64,000 nucleotides of DNA, from NCBI GenBank assembly GCA_035235625.1, contig CP141140.1, positions 42,279,351-42,343,350 of the forward strand. Reading direction: 5' to 3'. The notes beneath the pieces are model-generated. The model ran no database searches. It was given only the letters and a program-made list of their open reading frames with translations, and had not been told where the DNA came from. The position numbers and the translations under genes were made by a program. Numbering within the stretch: position 1 is the stretch's first letter; each line of letters starts with the position of its first letter. The DNA comes from Saururus chinensis (lineage: Eukaryota; Streptophyta; Magnoliopsida; Piperales; Saururaceae). Shown here piece after piece: positions 12,391-24,489 of the stretch.

Positions 12391-12640
12391 TTTACAACAC
12401 TTCCACGGGAAGTGTCACAAATTCCTTCGCGCGGGCGAATTTTGCCCGCCTCCCGTATAACCCCCACTTTCCTTCCAGTCATCTGAGACAGCCCTCCGAC
12501 GACGTCCCTCTCACGACCGTCTCCCGGCCCCTCTCCCCCTGTAGTCCTCCTTCCTCCACCCGGTTCCCCCTCCTGCTCCCCCTCTCTCTCTGCAGTCCCC
12601 CCTCCCTCTTCCCCGGCGGGCTTTTTTTATTAAAAAATGT

Positions 12641-13165
12641 AGGTTTTTAGCGATGCTTCTAAAAGTGTCGTTAAAGTGTATATTTTTTTAAAAAAAACGT
12701 TGCTAATACGTCGCTAATAATACTTATTATAGACGCATATTATTATGCATCTCTAACAAAAAATTTTATTTTTTAAAAAAATAAATTTTTCATTACCGAC
12801 ACATAATTTAAGGTCGTTAATAAGATATTATTAGCGGTGCTTATAATTATGCTTCGCTAATAAGCTATTTATTTATAAATATTTTTTATATTAGCAACAC
12901 ATAATTAAGCGTCGCTACTAGCCAATTATTAGCGACACTTAGAATTATGTGTCGCTAATAATTTAATACTCTCGACGATTTAATGTATCGCAAAAGTAAA
13001 ATAATTAGCGACGTATAAATAAATGTTGTTAATGTTAAGCGTCGCTAATGAGCAGTAGCGACTGCAGTTTTATCAACACATGTAACGACATTTTTTATGC
13101 ATCGCTAATAACTATTAGCAACGTTACAGTACTATTAGCGATGCTTAGTCATTTTTGGTGTAATG
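12641..13165. repeat. Right subterminal motif array of CACTA 1
   Basis: Many copies of TTAGCGACGC-like words and their complement GCGTCGCTAA, spaced a few tens of bases apart and ending at the terminal repeat. In the CACTA superfamily such subterminal repeats are binding sites for the TNPA-type transposition protein. That role is inferred here from position and pattern. Confidence 0.7.
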
Positions 13166-16100
13166 TTTTGATATTTACATCTATTCTAATTTTCGTGATT
13201 TAGACTAGATGGTAATCTAATAGTTTTAATGTTCATATGATTAATGAATTTGATAAGTGATACTAAGATTAGACGAGTTATGCCTATAATTTAATTTAGT
13301 GTAGATGATTTGTGTTATTATTGAAGATAGTTTATGTCATAAAATTAATTAATAATTCTTTTTAAAGTAATTCTAGCTTATAGCTAAGAATACTTGTTCA
13401 TGTTTACCTTAGATTTAAATTAATTGTTAAAGAATTATTCTGGTTCTTTTGATTTCCTAAGTAATTGTTGTTATATTGATCTCTTCCTTTTAATTTACTT
13501 GATTATTTCCTTTGTTTAATTTTAGTTTTTCTTTTAAGTTTTAATTATCAATAAATTCTTCTATTAGATTTAGTAATTTATTCATCTGTCTCTAAAGTTT
13601 GACAACCCTTAAATACTTCTCTTAATATCATTACCTTGTATACTTACAAATGATTTAATTATAAATGATTAGTTGCTCTATTTTCTGCAGACGAAAGCAA
13701 TGAGCTCGATTATCGTCAACCACCGGGTGATTTGGGTTTCTCCCCCACAAGATGGCGAACAAGTCCTTCTAATTTCGGGAATGGATCGGAGGGTCAAAAC
13801 TACAAGCCCTTCCATTTATAACCAACATCTCTCCAGCTAAAGACGCATGTAGTTTTGGTCATCACTAGAGCTAAAATCATGCCACCTGGGTTAAAACCAC
13901 TCCGCCCGAGTTCTCAAGGAGATATGAATTTTCGTTGGGGTAGTATACCAAAAAAATAAGGAGGGTTCTTGAAGAAAGAAGAGCAAAGGAAAATTATGAA
14001 ATATTTATGTTAAACGGGGTATTGAGGGGTTTTTTTTTTGTATATATAGATGCGTTCAATCACATATTGCCTTTGTCTTATATCAATAGTTTTATTTAAT
14101 ATTTTAAATAAATAATTTTTAATTTATTTTCAAAAAATGTACCAATTATTATAAGACAAAATTATTTTTAGTTTATTTTCAAAATCCAAATGTATCTACT
14201 AATGTAGGACAGAGAGAATACTAGTTTAGCTTATGAGTACTCTTACGATGGCAAGCAGGCCGATGTGCAAGCCCTGTTAGAAAGAAAATGCTACGGACTA
14301 TTTTACGCTCATTTTCTTACAAATGATCACAATTTGTGAATTTCACAAATATGGAAGTGCCATCATGATAACCTAATACGCCATAAATTTGGGAAGAGGT
14401 TATAGAAGACTAAATGCATTCAATAACTGTATAAAATGGCTCGGGTAACTTCTAGCAAAAAATGTGGAACCTTACTCTTTTTTATCACAATGTGCAAACT
14501 AGCTAAAACCCGGGAACATGTGCTTCCATTTAATACACCGAGCAGTGTGGGCCCTTAAATTTCTTGGTTAGTAGGACTCTTTTTCAGCTTCACCTTGCAG
14601 CACAACTTTTGAGCTGTCACGCTAGTAGATCAGTGAAGGCACATGAGGACGAAAGAGGTCCCCCAAGAAGATGATCACTGAGAAACACGATGATTCATTA
14701 TTGTACGTGTTACTTGTTATAGTATCAGTTACGTAGGGCACGCTTTTTCTTGTTGTGCTTCTATTGGACTCAAGCTTCTGATATAATGCAGAACTCATGC
14801 GATGATTTGGCATCTACTCTCTCTGCCACTTCCGAGCTTCCTAATCTTTCCTTCTTCCTGAAAGATGGCCCGCTTTCGTTTGCTTTTAAATACTATGCAT
14901 CATGATCACCACTTTTTTAAGTGCTTTGCTGTGAAAATAATGCGAAATTTTTTCTAATAAGGATACTTAAATATGTTAAGGTCCAGCTATCGTGAACTTT
15001 ATCACTTAAGGATACTTAAATGCTGGTAATAATATTACGGATACTTAAATGATGGTAATAATACAAAGACTGTTATACCCCTTTCGTTGGGTAATACTCA
15101 AAAGACTATTAAGGAGTATTTTTTCTCACAAAATGCTGGTTCCCAGGCTTTAGTTCATTGGCCGTATGAAGAGGGGAGGGTTTGGGGCTTCAAAGATGAC
15201 GTAGGTGATAAAGTGTGTAAAATGGTGAAATGTTTTCTATATTAACTTTGACTAGTGCAGTCAAGTATGTAAGTTATTCTCATGTAAAGTATCAAGCGGA
15301 ACCGTTCTACTAGGTGGTTGTGTATATATCTATTTATATTTAAACATATAAACCGAAATTTAAGCTTATCGAAAATACATATCTACCTCGTGGCCGGTAC
15401 AATAGTTCCATTGAATAATCTTTCTAACCAGTGCTAAAGTGCGTAAAATCAACGCATTCAGCTCAAGTTTGTGGGAAGTAGAATATGGATTAAGGACAAA
15501 AACTATTTTTTGGATTAATTTTCACACGTGCTGTCAAGTATATAGGTGCCGATATTCCCAGGTAATAGCCATTTTACCAAAATATATTGCATAATATGCT
15601 TAATGTATAAATTGTGTGTTTAACGTGCATAATGATGCAACTAGACCTATATGCAAATGTAAGAGGTTGTGTATGAACTTTATATAAATACGTTGTAAAA
15701 CTTTTTACAGATTTTATGGATAAACAGGGTTGAAGAAAATATTTGCTTGTTATGTTCTTAGAAGAACATTTTTATCGAATAATTCGCATTGCTTGATAAC
15801 CACGAGGGTAGGCCACTATGGTTGGTTAGAAGGCATTCATAGCTGCTCCCATATTGACTTGGCGAGGCTGCCATGGCCGTCATGGTTAGGATGGTCACGA
15901 CAGACCATGCTGCAACCTATTTAAAACACTACAAGTTTACTGTTTTTCTACATTTCATATAACCTTGAAGAAAAATATAGTTTTAGTAATCAAAAGTAAT
16001 CCTCACATTTCTTCTCAAGGCATGAATGTGACTAGTCCGCATATTCTCTTAACCAATCACTTTTGTCACGCTTAAACATCCCCAAATAATAAAATTTAAT

Positions 16101-16569
16101 GTAAACTTATAAGGTAAAATTTTACACTATTACAATCAATGTTTTAAAACTCCGTTTGGCCCTTTTTTACACCGACGAGTGGCTGGGCTGGGGCAATTAA
16201 GTTCAACCATGGGTTAACCATGGTTAACGCAATTGATGACATCAACAGTGAATCCCTAAAAATATATGAATATATTAATTGGTAGTGTAATATAACATGA
16301 AATTAATGAGCACAAATGTTTAACGCCTTGACTTTAAGTCGTTGGGTAGGTTCCTTTTTGAATCCCGTCCTCTACACAAAATGTTTAGTCACCTCATTGT
16401 AAGTTGTTGGGTGTGTTCCACTTTGAATCCCGTCTCTAACATCAAAAATCACTCTCACAATCTTAACCGGCCAGGCTTGTTCATTGGGTCAAGTTGAAAT
16501 CAGTCCGACCATTCAAGTTTGGGTTTTAAACATTGATTGCAATATAATAAAATTTTAAAGTTTCATTTA
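13166..16569. other. Intergenic stretch, no gene recognised
   Basis: No exon set or element boundary was found. The end of a Stowaway-type MITE may survive near 14,195-14,222 (AATGTAGGACAGAGAGAAT). The word GGATACTTAAAT occurs three times between 14,960 and 15,050. Short open frames here show no recognisable protein. Confidence 0.5.
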
Positions 16570-16763
16570 CTCCATCCGTTCAGTATTAATAACTATATTT
16601 AAAAAAATAATATTTTTTATTAATTAGCAAAACACACACATAAAAAAAGGAAAACTAAGCTATGATATTCTATTTTAAATACTGAATCACTTAAATGAAA
16701 CTATTAATATGAAACAAACTTTTTTTACTAAGTGGAGCAATTAATGTAGAACGGATGAAATAG
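16570..16763. mobile_element. Stowaway-like MITE 3
   Basis: The left end TACTCCATCCGTTCAG and right end GAACGGATGAAATAGTA form an imperfect terminal inverted repeat flanked by TA. The AT-rich, self-complementary interior and 194-bp length suit a Stowaway relative. Confidence 0.7.
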
Positions 16764-17660
16764 TACAATTTTGTTTTATTGAATAAGCATTTCTTTGGTG
16801 GGGTTGGGCACATGTCCATGGTGGCTTGGCACACCTCCAATGAGGACCCAACAAGATATCTATCCTAACCCTCAAGTCCTTGGCCTGGTCCTGATAGGAG
16901 TAAGTCACCCCCGCCATCTGGGCCTGCCACAATGACCACGACCACTTCCTCATCGTTGGCATGCCCGGCCTGAGACTTCAACCGCGCCTTGGCCATGGCA
17001 ACACAACATCTATGTTCAAGTAACACAAGACAAAGTTGCAAATTGTAGATACTCCATTGGTAACATCCTTATAACTAATCACAGAGAAATCCAATTACAA
17101 CATTTAAATTCCTAATGTTTCACTTCCATTTAAAATATATCATAATTTCATCCCTGCGAAAGCAAAGCCTATTTTGAAGCTTAAACTGCATCTATTATAA
17201 GCAGGATTATTTAACACACAAATTACAACCAATAAAAATGTGGTCTTGGATGCTGGAAGATAACCTCTGTGCAAGGAACCAAAAAAAGAAAAGCCTCACC
17301 TGCAACAGCTACTGCGTCTGTGGGAAAAGCCTGATCCTTGAGGAATTCCATTGAAAAGAATTTTCCCTGGTTGAGTTCACAGTAGCGTCCAAATCATTAA
17401 AGCCATAAACTTTTTCTTCTTTTAACATAATAATCTTTAAAGTTGTATCCTTTGTAATTCCTTACTTTCATGCAGGTAGCTAGAATAAAGTATCTATTCT
17501 AACCGAGCCGAGCCCATCTCAGCTGTGGGAAAAGCCTTGGCGGTTAATTATGTCCTGTTTGATTTTAAGTGGCAATTACAATTTATTGAGAACTGCGGTT
17601 GATAATTACCCTTTGCTCTCTCTATATATAGAGCAGTTTTCTTCTTGCATATCCTCCCCA

Positions 17661-17789
17661 ATGGCCTCTATCGTGCGCGCAATGCTCTTGGTGATCGTCT
17701 TCTTTTGTGTTGTAGCTGCGAGTCTTCGGCCGTGGCCAAGGCGCGGCCAGACGCCAGCCCAACTCAGCCCTGCTGCACTTGCCTCCTGA
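17661..17789 (+). CDS. Putative small secreted peptide, left arm of inverted duplication
   Basis: A TATATATA box at 17,623-17,630 is followed about 30 bp later by ATG 17,661. The 42-residue product starts MASIVRAMLLVIVFFCVV, a convincing signal peptide, then a short Arg/Pro-rich tail. In the next frame the DNA encodes AKARPDASPTQPCCTC, which matches AKARPEANTVVPPCCT in the other arm. The ancestral protein therefore probably had a signal peptide followed by a cysteine-containing mature part, and this arm has suffered a frameshift after the signal peptide. I do not recognise the family; a small cysteine-rich secreted peptide or inhibitor is a guess. It may be non-functional. Confidence 0.3.
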   Translation: MASIVRAMLLVIVFFCVVAASLRPWPRRGQTPAQLSPAALAS

Positions 17790-17813
17790 GGTGGCCGAGG
17801 AAAGGGAGCAGCT

Positions 17814-18067
17814 TCATCGTGGTGTGTCTCTATGATGGTCGTAATCTGTCATCTTTCTGGGTGTGCAAAGATTACACCACGATGAAGCTGCTCCCTTCTC
17901 TCTTTTGACTTTGGAAGTGCAACAGGGCGGAACTACGGTGTTCGCCTCTGGCCGCGCCTTGGCCAAAGATGCTATGCGCATATTTGCACGCCAGTGGGCA
18001 ACCCTCCAGAAGCTACAGCACAAATAAAGAGGACCACCAAGAGCTTTGCGCCCACGATCGAGGCCAC
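17814..18067 (-). pseudogene. Inverted copy of the secreted-peptide gene, right arm
   Basis: On the minus strand a TATATATA box (18,112-18,119) precedes the position matching the left-arm start, but the ATG is replaced by GTG (18,065-18,067). A signal-peptide-like frame follows (ASIVGAKLLVVLFICAVAS) and runs to a TAG. The shifted frame downstream gives AKARPEANTVVPPCCT, a Lys/Glu/Arg segment, then WCNLC. Lost start codon, stop and frame change mark it as a broken copy. The conserved mature portion carries four cysteines. Confidence 0.45.
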
Positions 18068-18413
18068 TGGGGAGGATATGCTGTGCCCCAAATGACGAAG
18101 AAAACTACTCTATATATAGAGAGAATAGGGTAATTATCAAACGCAGTTCTCAATAAATTGTAATTAAGTCACTTAAAATCAAGCAGGACATAATTCACCG
18201 CAAAGGCTTTTCCATGGGCTGGGCTCGGTTAGAATAGATACTTTACTCTAGCTACCTGCATAAAAGTAAAGAATTACAAAGGATACCTACTTTAAAGATT
18301 ACTATGTTAAAAGAAAGAAAAAGTTTATGGCTTTAATGATTTGGACGCTACTGTAAACTCAACCAGGGAAAGTTCTTTTCAATGGAATTCATTAAGGATG
18401 AGGCTTTTCTCAC

Positions 18414-18584
18414 GGAAAATGATATTTTCACATCAAAAGTACACAACAAAAACTCACACATGACTTTTGATTGGTTAAGATGAGCAAGCCCACGTGAGTT
18501 TATTGTGAAGCCCACTTGTACAAGCCAATCAAAACTCTTGTGTGAGTTTTTGTGGGTACTTTTGTTGTGGGAATATCACTATCC
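18414..18584. mobile_element. 171-bp Mutator-like MITE, copy 1
   Basis: Begins GGAAAATGATATTTTCAC and ends with the imperfect complement ATATCACTATCC, with long subterminal complementarity around ACAACAAAAACTCACAC. It is flanked by a 9-bp target duplication, TTTTCTCAC (18,405-18,413) and TTTTCCCAC (18,585-18,593), one mismatch. Nine-base duplications are the mark of Mutator-like elements. A second copy of identical length is at 40,547. The left arm of the inverted duplication lacks it, so it inserted after that duplication. Confidence 0.85.
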
Positions 18585-18636
18585 TTTTCCCACAGACGCA
18601 GTAGCTGTTGCAGGTGAGGCTTTTCTGTTTTTGGTA

Positions 18637-19086
18637 ACAATGCAGGTGAAGTATCACTCCACTTGATTCAGCCCATTGATGGGGCAATTGGTGGACAGCT
18701 CAGACATGTGAATCTGCTTATATAGTGGATGGTGACTAGGAAGGGTAAAATTGGTATCATAAAAAATTACTTAAGGTAGAACCTGATTAGAGCTCGCCAG
18801 TGCCCTCTCTATGGCCATCTGATTGGGAATAGGCGGTCAAGATTGAATTCTTAAAAAATGTTAAATAAAATTCATATTAATGATGGCGATTTAGGATTTT
18901 GCTATCACCATATATAGGATTTGACAATATTTGAGTGCTAATTTAAATAGAATTGCATTTGAATGTAGGTTAGCAGTAGTGAATTTCATGAGAAGGTGCA
19001 TTGAGTCTGTGGGCTGCTACTGTATGGGCACATAAGGCAATCATAAAGAAGAGGAACAGTTCATCCCTCTTTCTAAGAGCCGCATT
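18637..19086. other. Segment present only in the right arm
   Basis: Comparing the arms, about 450 bp beginning AACAATGCAGGTGAAG and ending near GAGCCGCAT has no partner in the left arm. I could not see terminal repeats or a target duplication. It may be an insertion in this arm or a deletion in the other. Confidence 0.5.
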
Positions 19087-19362
19087 CCTTGCATAGATGT
19101 TAGGTTCCAGCATCCAAGACCACATTTTTATTGGTTGTCATTTGTGTTAAGTAATCCTGGTTAGAATAGAAGCACTTTAAGCTTCAAAATGGGCTTTGCT
19201 TTCACAAGAATGGAATTATGATATATTTTAAATTGAAGTGAAACATTAGGAATTTCAATGTTGTAGTTGGATTTCTCTATGATTAGTTATAAGGATGTTA
19301 CCATTGGAGCATCTACAATTTGCAACTATGTCTTGTGTTACTTGAACATTGATGTTGTGTGC

Positions 19363-20041
19363 CTAATTAGCTTATCTGTGATTTTAATTTTGATTGCACA
19401 TCCTTCATTTGTATTATATTTGACTTGATTATTTTTCACAACTGAAACGCAAATGATCCTTAATTAGGCCTTTTTAAATATGGAAAAAGCAAATCACCAA
19501 GATCTGCATCCAGAACCACGCCTAGTTCCGGCTTCAACGATCAGCTTCAATGTGTAGTTTTACAAACAAAAAAAATTATTGTTTTGGTTAAATAATCTAG
19601 GTTTTAGTAATACAATATACTCGATCTATGTCATTGTTCTGGGCTATAGATTTCTCGTTTTTCGGGTCTCGTCTTTCGAGGCTTCATGTTATATGTTTTG
19701 TGTGCTAATGTAATGTGTGGTTTGAGTCAAATTTTATGACGTGAGTATTAATTTTTGGTGGGATTCAATTTATGGGCCAAGGATGCATCATTTTTTTTCA
19801 GGTTAAGCTCCAGATTTTATGGTTTTAGTGCATATATACTATATGAGGCGAGTGCTAATTTAAGGAATGTTTTGAGGAAAAATTTATGGTTTTATGGTCT
19901 TGAAATTCTGGGCTGAAGTCACGATTCAGACTTTTTTATCCTGCAAATTTTATTAGACTGCAGTTAGAAGACAAACTGAGTTTATAATACGTGAGAGAAA
20001 ATGGGAGAAAGGCAAGTGGAGATTCTTCTATAGTAGACGTA
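19363..20041. other. Intergenic stretch, nothing recognised
   Basis: AT-rich sequence with no supported gene, tandem repeat or element end between the inverted duplication and the MITE-like element that starts at 20,042. Confidence 0.5.
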
Positions 20042-21013
<972 letters not shown>

Positions 21014-21268
21014 TTAATGAAGAAACTTAACTCTGATTTGATTTATGCTCGATTTTTAATGAACTTTGTGAATGGGGTAACTGATTTTCCAGCTTCAATA
21101 AGATAGCAATCTAATATAAAAAAATATTTGTTTTCTAAATGTTACATGGTATTATTCGGCTGCTCTACTTATCTTTTAAATAGTTCCTTAAGTCAAAACA
21201 AAATTAAGTAGAGCATTTTTTTAAGGCCTGAGTAATATTTTTTTATCCAAGTAAATTCTTGAAAGTTG

Positions 21269-21360
21269 TTGACTCTTTAGCTCATATGGTAGAGCAAGTG
21301 GGATACATTTTTTCCCAAAAAGATGGAGGTTTGTGTTTTGTAATTAGTATAAATAAAAAA
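21269..21360 (+). mobile_element. Possible tRNA-derived SINE remnant
   Basis: Contains TAGCTCATATGGTAGAGC, which fits the A box of the RNA polymerase III promoter, then GGAGGTTTGTGTTTTG about 45 bp later as a decayed B box, followed by an A-rich tail. It cannot fold as a functional tRNA acceptor stem. Plant SINEs have this design; the assignment is weak because it is a single short copy. Confidence 0.35.
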
Positions 21361-21447
21361 TTAAAAGGGACTTGGGGAGATCAGTGGAGCAATTACTGTT
21401 ATACATTATAGTAGTCATTATACTTTCATATGTTTAACACTTATTTG

Positions 21448-22439
21448 TGTAGAGTGGACGAATGAGTGGAAGCATGACGGATAAGGGGTGGCGCACCAAT
21501 AAAAATCCAAACTTTAAGATTAATCTACACAAACATGCAAATTAACTCTAATCAATTGGGAATATATATCATCCAATGAAAAGCAAGTATAAAAGAAATC
21601 AAATTGGAATCAATTACTCACTAACCTTGGGCCGTCCAGCCCTTTGCACGCCCTTGAATCCTTCAATTCGCTCTTCACAAACACAAGATAGTAAGTAGGA
21701 AAAGAGATTACCTCTTATATGTGTTGATCCCTCTAAACCTTAATATTAGATGAAGATCTCAACAAGGAAGGCGCCCCAACAATCAGCCTTCACGTCCCAC
21801 ACAAAGAGGAGATGCTTCTCCTTAAATTGGCTCACCAAAGGAGGGATAGAGGTGAGTGGAGAGGGGCGGCCAGCAGGGTTTTTCCCAAACCCTATGCAGT
21901 CCGCACCAAGGGGAGAGAGGGGACGGCTGATTGGGTAAGAGGAGAGGAGAAAAGGGAGGGGGTGGACTGCTCTAGGGCTTCTCCTCTTCTCCCTTGTTTC
22001 CCTATTTATACCCTCTCTCAAGTCAACTCTTAATGGGCTCTCAAGTTGGGCTTTTCCAATTGGGCTTCCTTATTTAGTTTTCCGGTTTAACTAGAGGGTC
22101 ATACACAATAGGAGCGGGCTCTATCTCTCAGAGCCCGCAGAGGCCTGACCCCCTGCACACGGCCAAGCTCGAGATAGGGTTTACCCCTCGCTAACCACAG
22201 TTCCACCATCAACACATAATTCGCGCGTCTGGGCCACACAACGTGTTAATGCACATCCTAATCACATGCCTAGTATGCGTGTGTGACGTAGGCGGGTCCC
22301 AACCAAATTATTATTACGATCATTCATGTTGGGTCAGCGTAAGTGTCCCCACTACCCTTGGACAGTGGCCTATATTGGCTCACCCAGACCGCGATAGCAT
22401 TGGACCAAAACAGGCCTGAGCCCATACCATGGTCCAAGA
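21448..22439 (-). repeat. 3' LTR of the Ty1/copia element
   Basis: 992 bp. On the plus strand it starts TGTAGAGTGG directly after the ATTTG target copy and ends GGTCCAAGA, where the partner ends GGTCCAACA. It is bordered on its inner side by the polypurine tract. Confidence 0.93.
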
Positions 22440-22451
22440 TCCCCCACTATG
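22440..22451 (-). other. Polypurine tract of the Ty1/copia element
   Basis: On the minus strand this reads CATAGTGGGGGA, directly before the 3' LTR. This is the usual place for the RNase H-resistant primer for plus-strand synthesis. Confidence 0.75.
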
Positions 22452-23692
22452 GGTGAAGGGCTCATATGGTCCAAGACCGATTTGCATTGGACTAATGCTA
22501 TGAGCATGCTTAGAAAATAGATCCATAGTTAAGGCCTTAATGAACGGATTCGCCACCATTTCAGTAGTAGGAATATGACTCACAGTCACTTTTCCCTTCT
22601 GTAGCATGTTGAATATATAATAGTAATGCACCTCAATGTGCTTACATCTAGCACTGATCTCCTCATTCTTAAGTGTCAATATTGTTGCCAGATTATCACA
22701 ATAAATTTGGACATGAGCATTAGTCCAATTTTCTAGCCTCAATCTTGCTAGAAACTCCTCTATCCATACTGCCTATGAAGCTGCAATACTACATGCATAA
22801 AACTTAGCTTCCATCGTAGACTTAAAAATACTCTTCTATTTTTTGTTTGTCCACGAATATCCTCGCCTCTAAACATGAAGACAAATCCAGCAGTAGATTT
22901 CCTATCATCTAGATCCCCCACATAGTCAGAATCACTGTATCCAACTAATGACAGACTTTCTGTATGATAGGTGAGTTTTAAACTCTTAGACCCTAAAAGG
23001 TACCAAAATACCCTCTTCACTGCTTGCCAGTGTTGAAGACCAGTGTCTGCTTGGTAACGGCTTAGCAAGCCTACTATAAAACTCGAATTAGGCTTCGTAT
23101 AGGTCATGACATACATCAAGCTGCCAATAGCCTGTGCATATGGCACTTACTCTATCCGGAGTCGGTCTTCTTCAGTCCTAGGATCCATACTCTTAGACAA
23201 CATTGTACCCTTGTAAATAGGGGATTCAATGATTTTCTAATCAATGACATTGAAGTATTTGAGAATGTTCTCTATGTATGACTCTTGAGATATACTAAAC
23301 TTTCTAATTTTTTTATCTCTGTCAATTTTCATCCTGAGGATGTAGGAAGCCTCACCCATGTCTTTCATCTCAAACTAGGTTTTGAGTCATTCCTTTAAAA
23401 TGACAATCATACTTAGGTCATTCCCCATCAAATATATGTCATATACATACAATGACAACATCTATACCTAGCCCCATCCCAGAAGGTATAAACACAGTGA
23501 TTGTGTTTGTTCACTATGAACCTATACTCACTAATCACTTTGTAAAAAGTGAAGTATTATTGTCTCGGAGATTGTTTTAGGCCATACAATGATTTTATAA
23601 GCTTACACACCTTGTGTTCCTCTCTAGGAATTACGAAACCCTCAAGTTGTTCCATGTGAATCTCGTCTTTTAAATCTCCATTTAGGAAGGTA
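22452..23692 (-). pseudogene. pol: Ty1/copia pol, reverse transcriptase C-terminal part and RNase H
   Basis: Minus-strand blocks in order: an active-site region reading LYVYDIYL (about 23,430-23,453), where copia normally has YVDD; MKDMGEASYILRMKIDRDKK; YAQAIGSLMYVMTYTKP; VKRVFWYLLGSKSLKLTYH; VGYSDSDYVGDLDDRKSTAG; and RNase H-side VQIYCDNLATILTLKNE and RCKHIEVHYYYI. Stops and frame changes interrupt it. The first catalytic Asp of YVDD is replaced by Tyr, which alone would abolish polymerase activity. The N-terminal part of reverse transcriptase lies beyond the CACTA insertion. Confidence 0.88.
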
Positions 23693-24270
23693 CACTACAA
23701 CAAAATGTACTATTAGCAATGCTTTTATTAGCAGCGTATACACAAGTGTCGCTAAAAATTACTACTAGCGACGCATAAAAAAGTGTCACTAATAGTTAGC
23801 TATTAGCAACACTTTTTATTACGGGTCGCTAATACTGAACTATTATCGACGCTTAATAAAAAAACGTCGCTAATAGTTAACTTTTTTACAATGCTTTATA
23901 ATAAACGTCGCTAGTAGTTATGCTATTAGCGACACTTTAAACAATCGTCACTAAAAGATTGATATTATCAATAAAAAAGAAGAAAATCATAACTATTAGC
24001 GATGCTTTTTATTAAGCGTTGCTAATAGTTTCAACAATAGTGACGCTTGTTAATAAGCGTCGCTATTAGTTAACCTATTAGAGATGCTTACGAAAAGTGT
24101 CACTAATAGTTATAAATTTAAAATAAAAGATAAAAACTTTAGAACTATTAGCGACGATTTTTCATAAGTGTCATAAATAGTATTACCAATAACGATGCTT
24201 TACTACAAGCATCGCTAATAGTTCTACTATTAGCGACACTTGTAGTACACTTGTAGTAAAGCATCGCTAA
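23693..24270. repeat. Left subterminal motif array of CACTA 2
   Basis: More than a dozen TTAGCGACGC/GCGTCGCTAA-like words in pairs, many facing each other to make 20-40 bp hairpins around loops such as TTTTTATTAA. It mirrors the right array at 27,780-28,218. Confidence 0.85.
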
Positions 24271-24489
24271 TAGATATATTAATTAGTATTATTTAATAAA
24301 TAATTATATAATAAATAATTTTATTTTTTTTAAAATAAACTTCTTAAATATAATATATTTTATTTAATATTTCTGTATATAATAAAAAGATATTAAATTT
24401 TCAATAATATATAGATTAAACTTTCACTATTTAAATATATATAATATATTTTATTGATGCAAAGGTTTTTATTAATTTTAAAATATAAT

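Larger units (their letters stand above)
8827..13165 (+). mobile_element. CACTA-type non-autonomous element 1, left-truncated
   Basis: The right end (13,150-13,165) reads as CATTACACCAAAAATG on the minus strand, close to a CACTA terminal inverted repeat. About 500 bp inside it is an array of TTAGCGACGC-type subterminal motifs in both orientations. From about 8,860 to 9,100 the sequence closely follows 24,290-24,500 in the second CACTA element, and both then enter GA-rich sequence. The 600 bp of left subterminal array seen in that second element is absent here, so this copy has lost its left end. No transposase is visible. The long Ser/Leu/Pro open frames within it are translations of low-complexity DNA. 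Confidence 0.7.
16998..19362. repeat. Large tail-to-tail inverted duplication
   Basis: The left arm (about 16,998-17,827) reappears as its reverse complement in the right arm (about 17,871-19,362), around a spacer of about 43 bp. Shared blocks include a TATATATA promoter box, the GGGAGCAGCTTCATCGTGG word next to the centre, and the CAACCAGGGAAA region. The right arm is longer because it holds a 171-bp MITE (18,414-18,584) and an extra segment of about 450 bp (18,637-19,086). The arms differ by scattered substitutions and small indels, so the duplication is not recent. Each arm points its promoter toward the centre, so convergent transcription would give self-complementary RNA. Confidence 0.88.

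Noticed and set aside
11401..12486. Further Ser/Leu/Pro open frames on both strands
   Set aside because: Same low-complexity cause. They also cross the polarity switch inside the CACTA element.
14622..14813. Minus-strand 63-codon frame starting MPNHRMSS
   Set aside because: No homology recognised, no promoter or splice context; length is ordinary for chance in this sequence.
16321..16500. Pair of TTGAATCCCGTC repeats that resemble pol III B boxes
   Set aside because: No A box at the right spacing and no tail; the two similar lines look like a short local duplication.
21269..21341. Candidate functional tRNA gene
   Set aside because: A-box-like sequence is present but acceptor and anticodon stems do not form and the B box is decayed; a SINE remnant fits better.
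21746..22033. Open frames of 60-90 codons that recur at 33,135-33,494
   Set aside because: They lie in the two copia LTRs and their reading frames are not kept between the copies.
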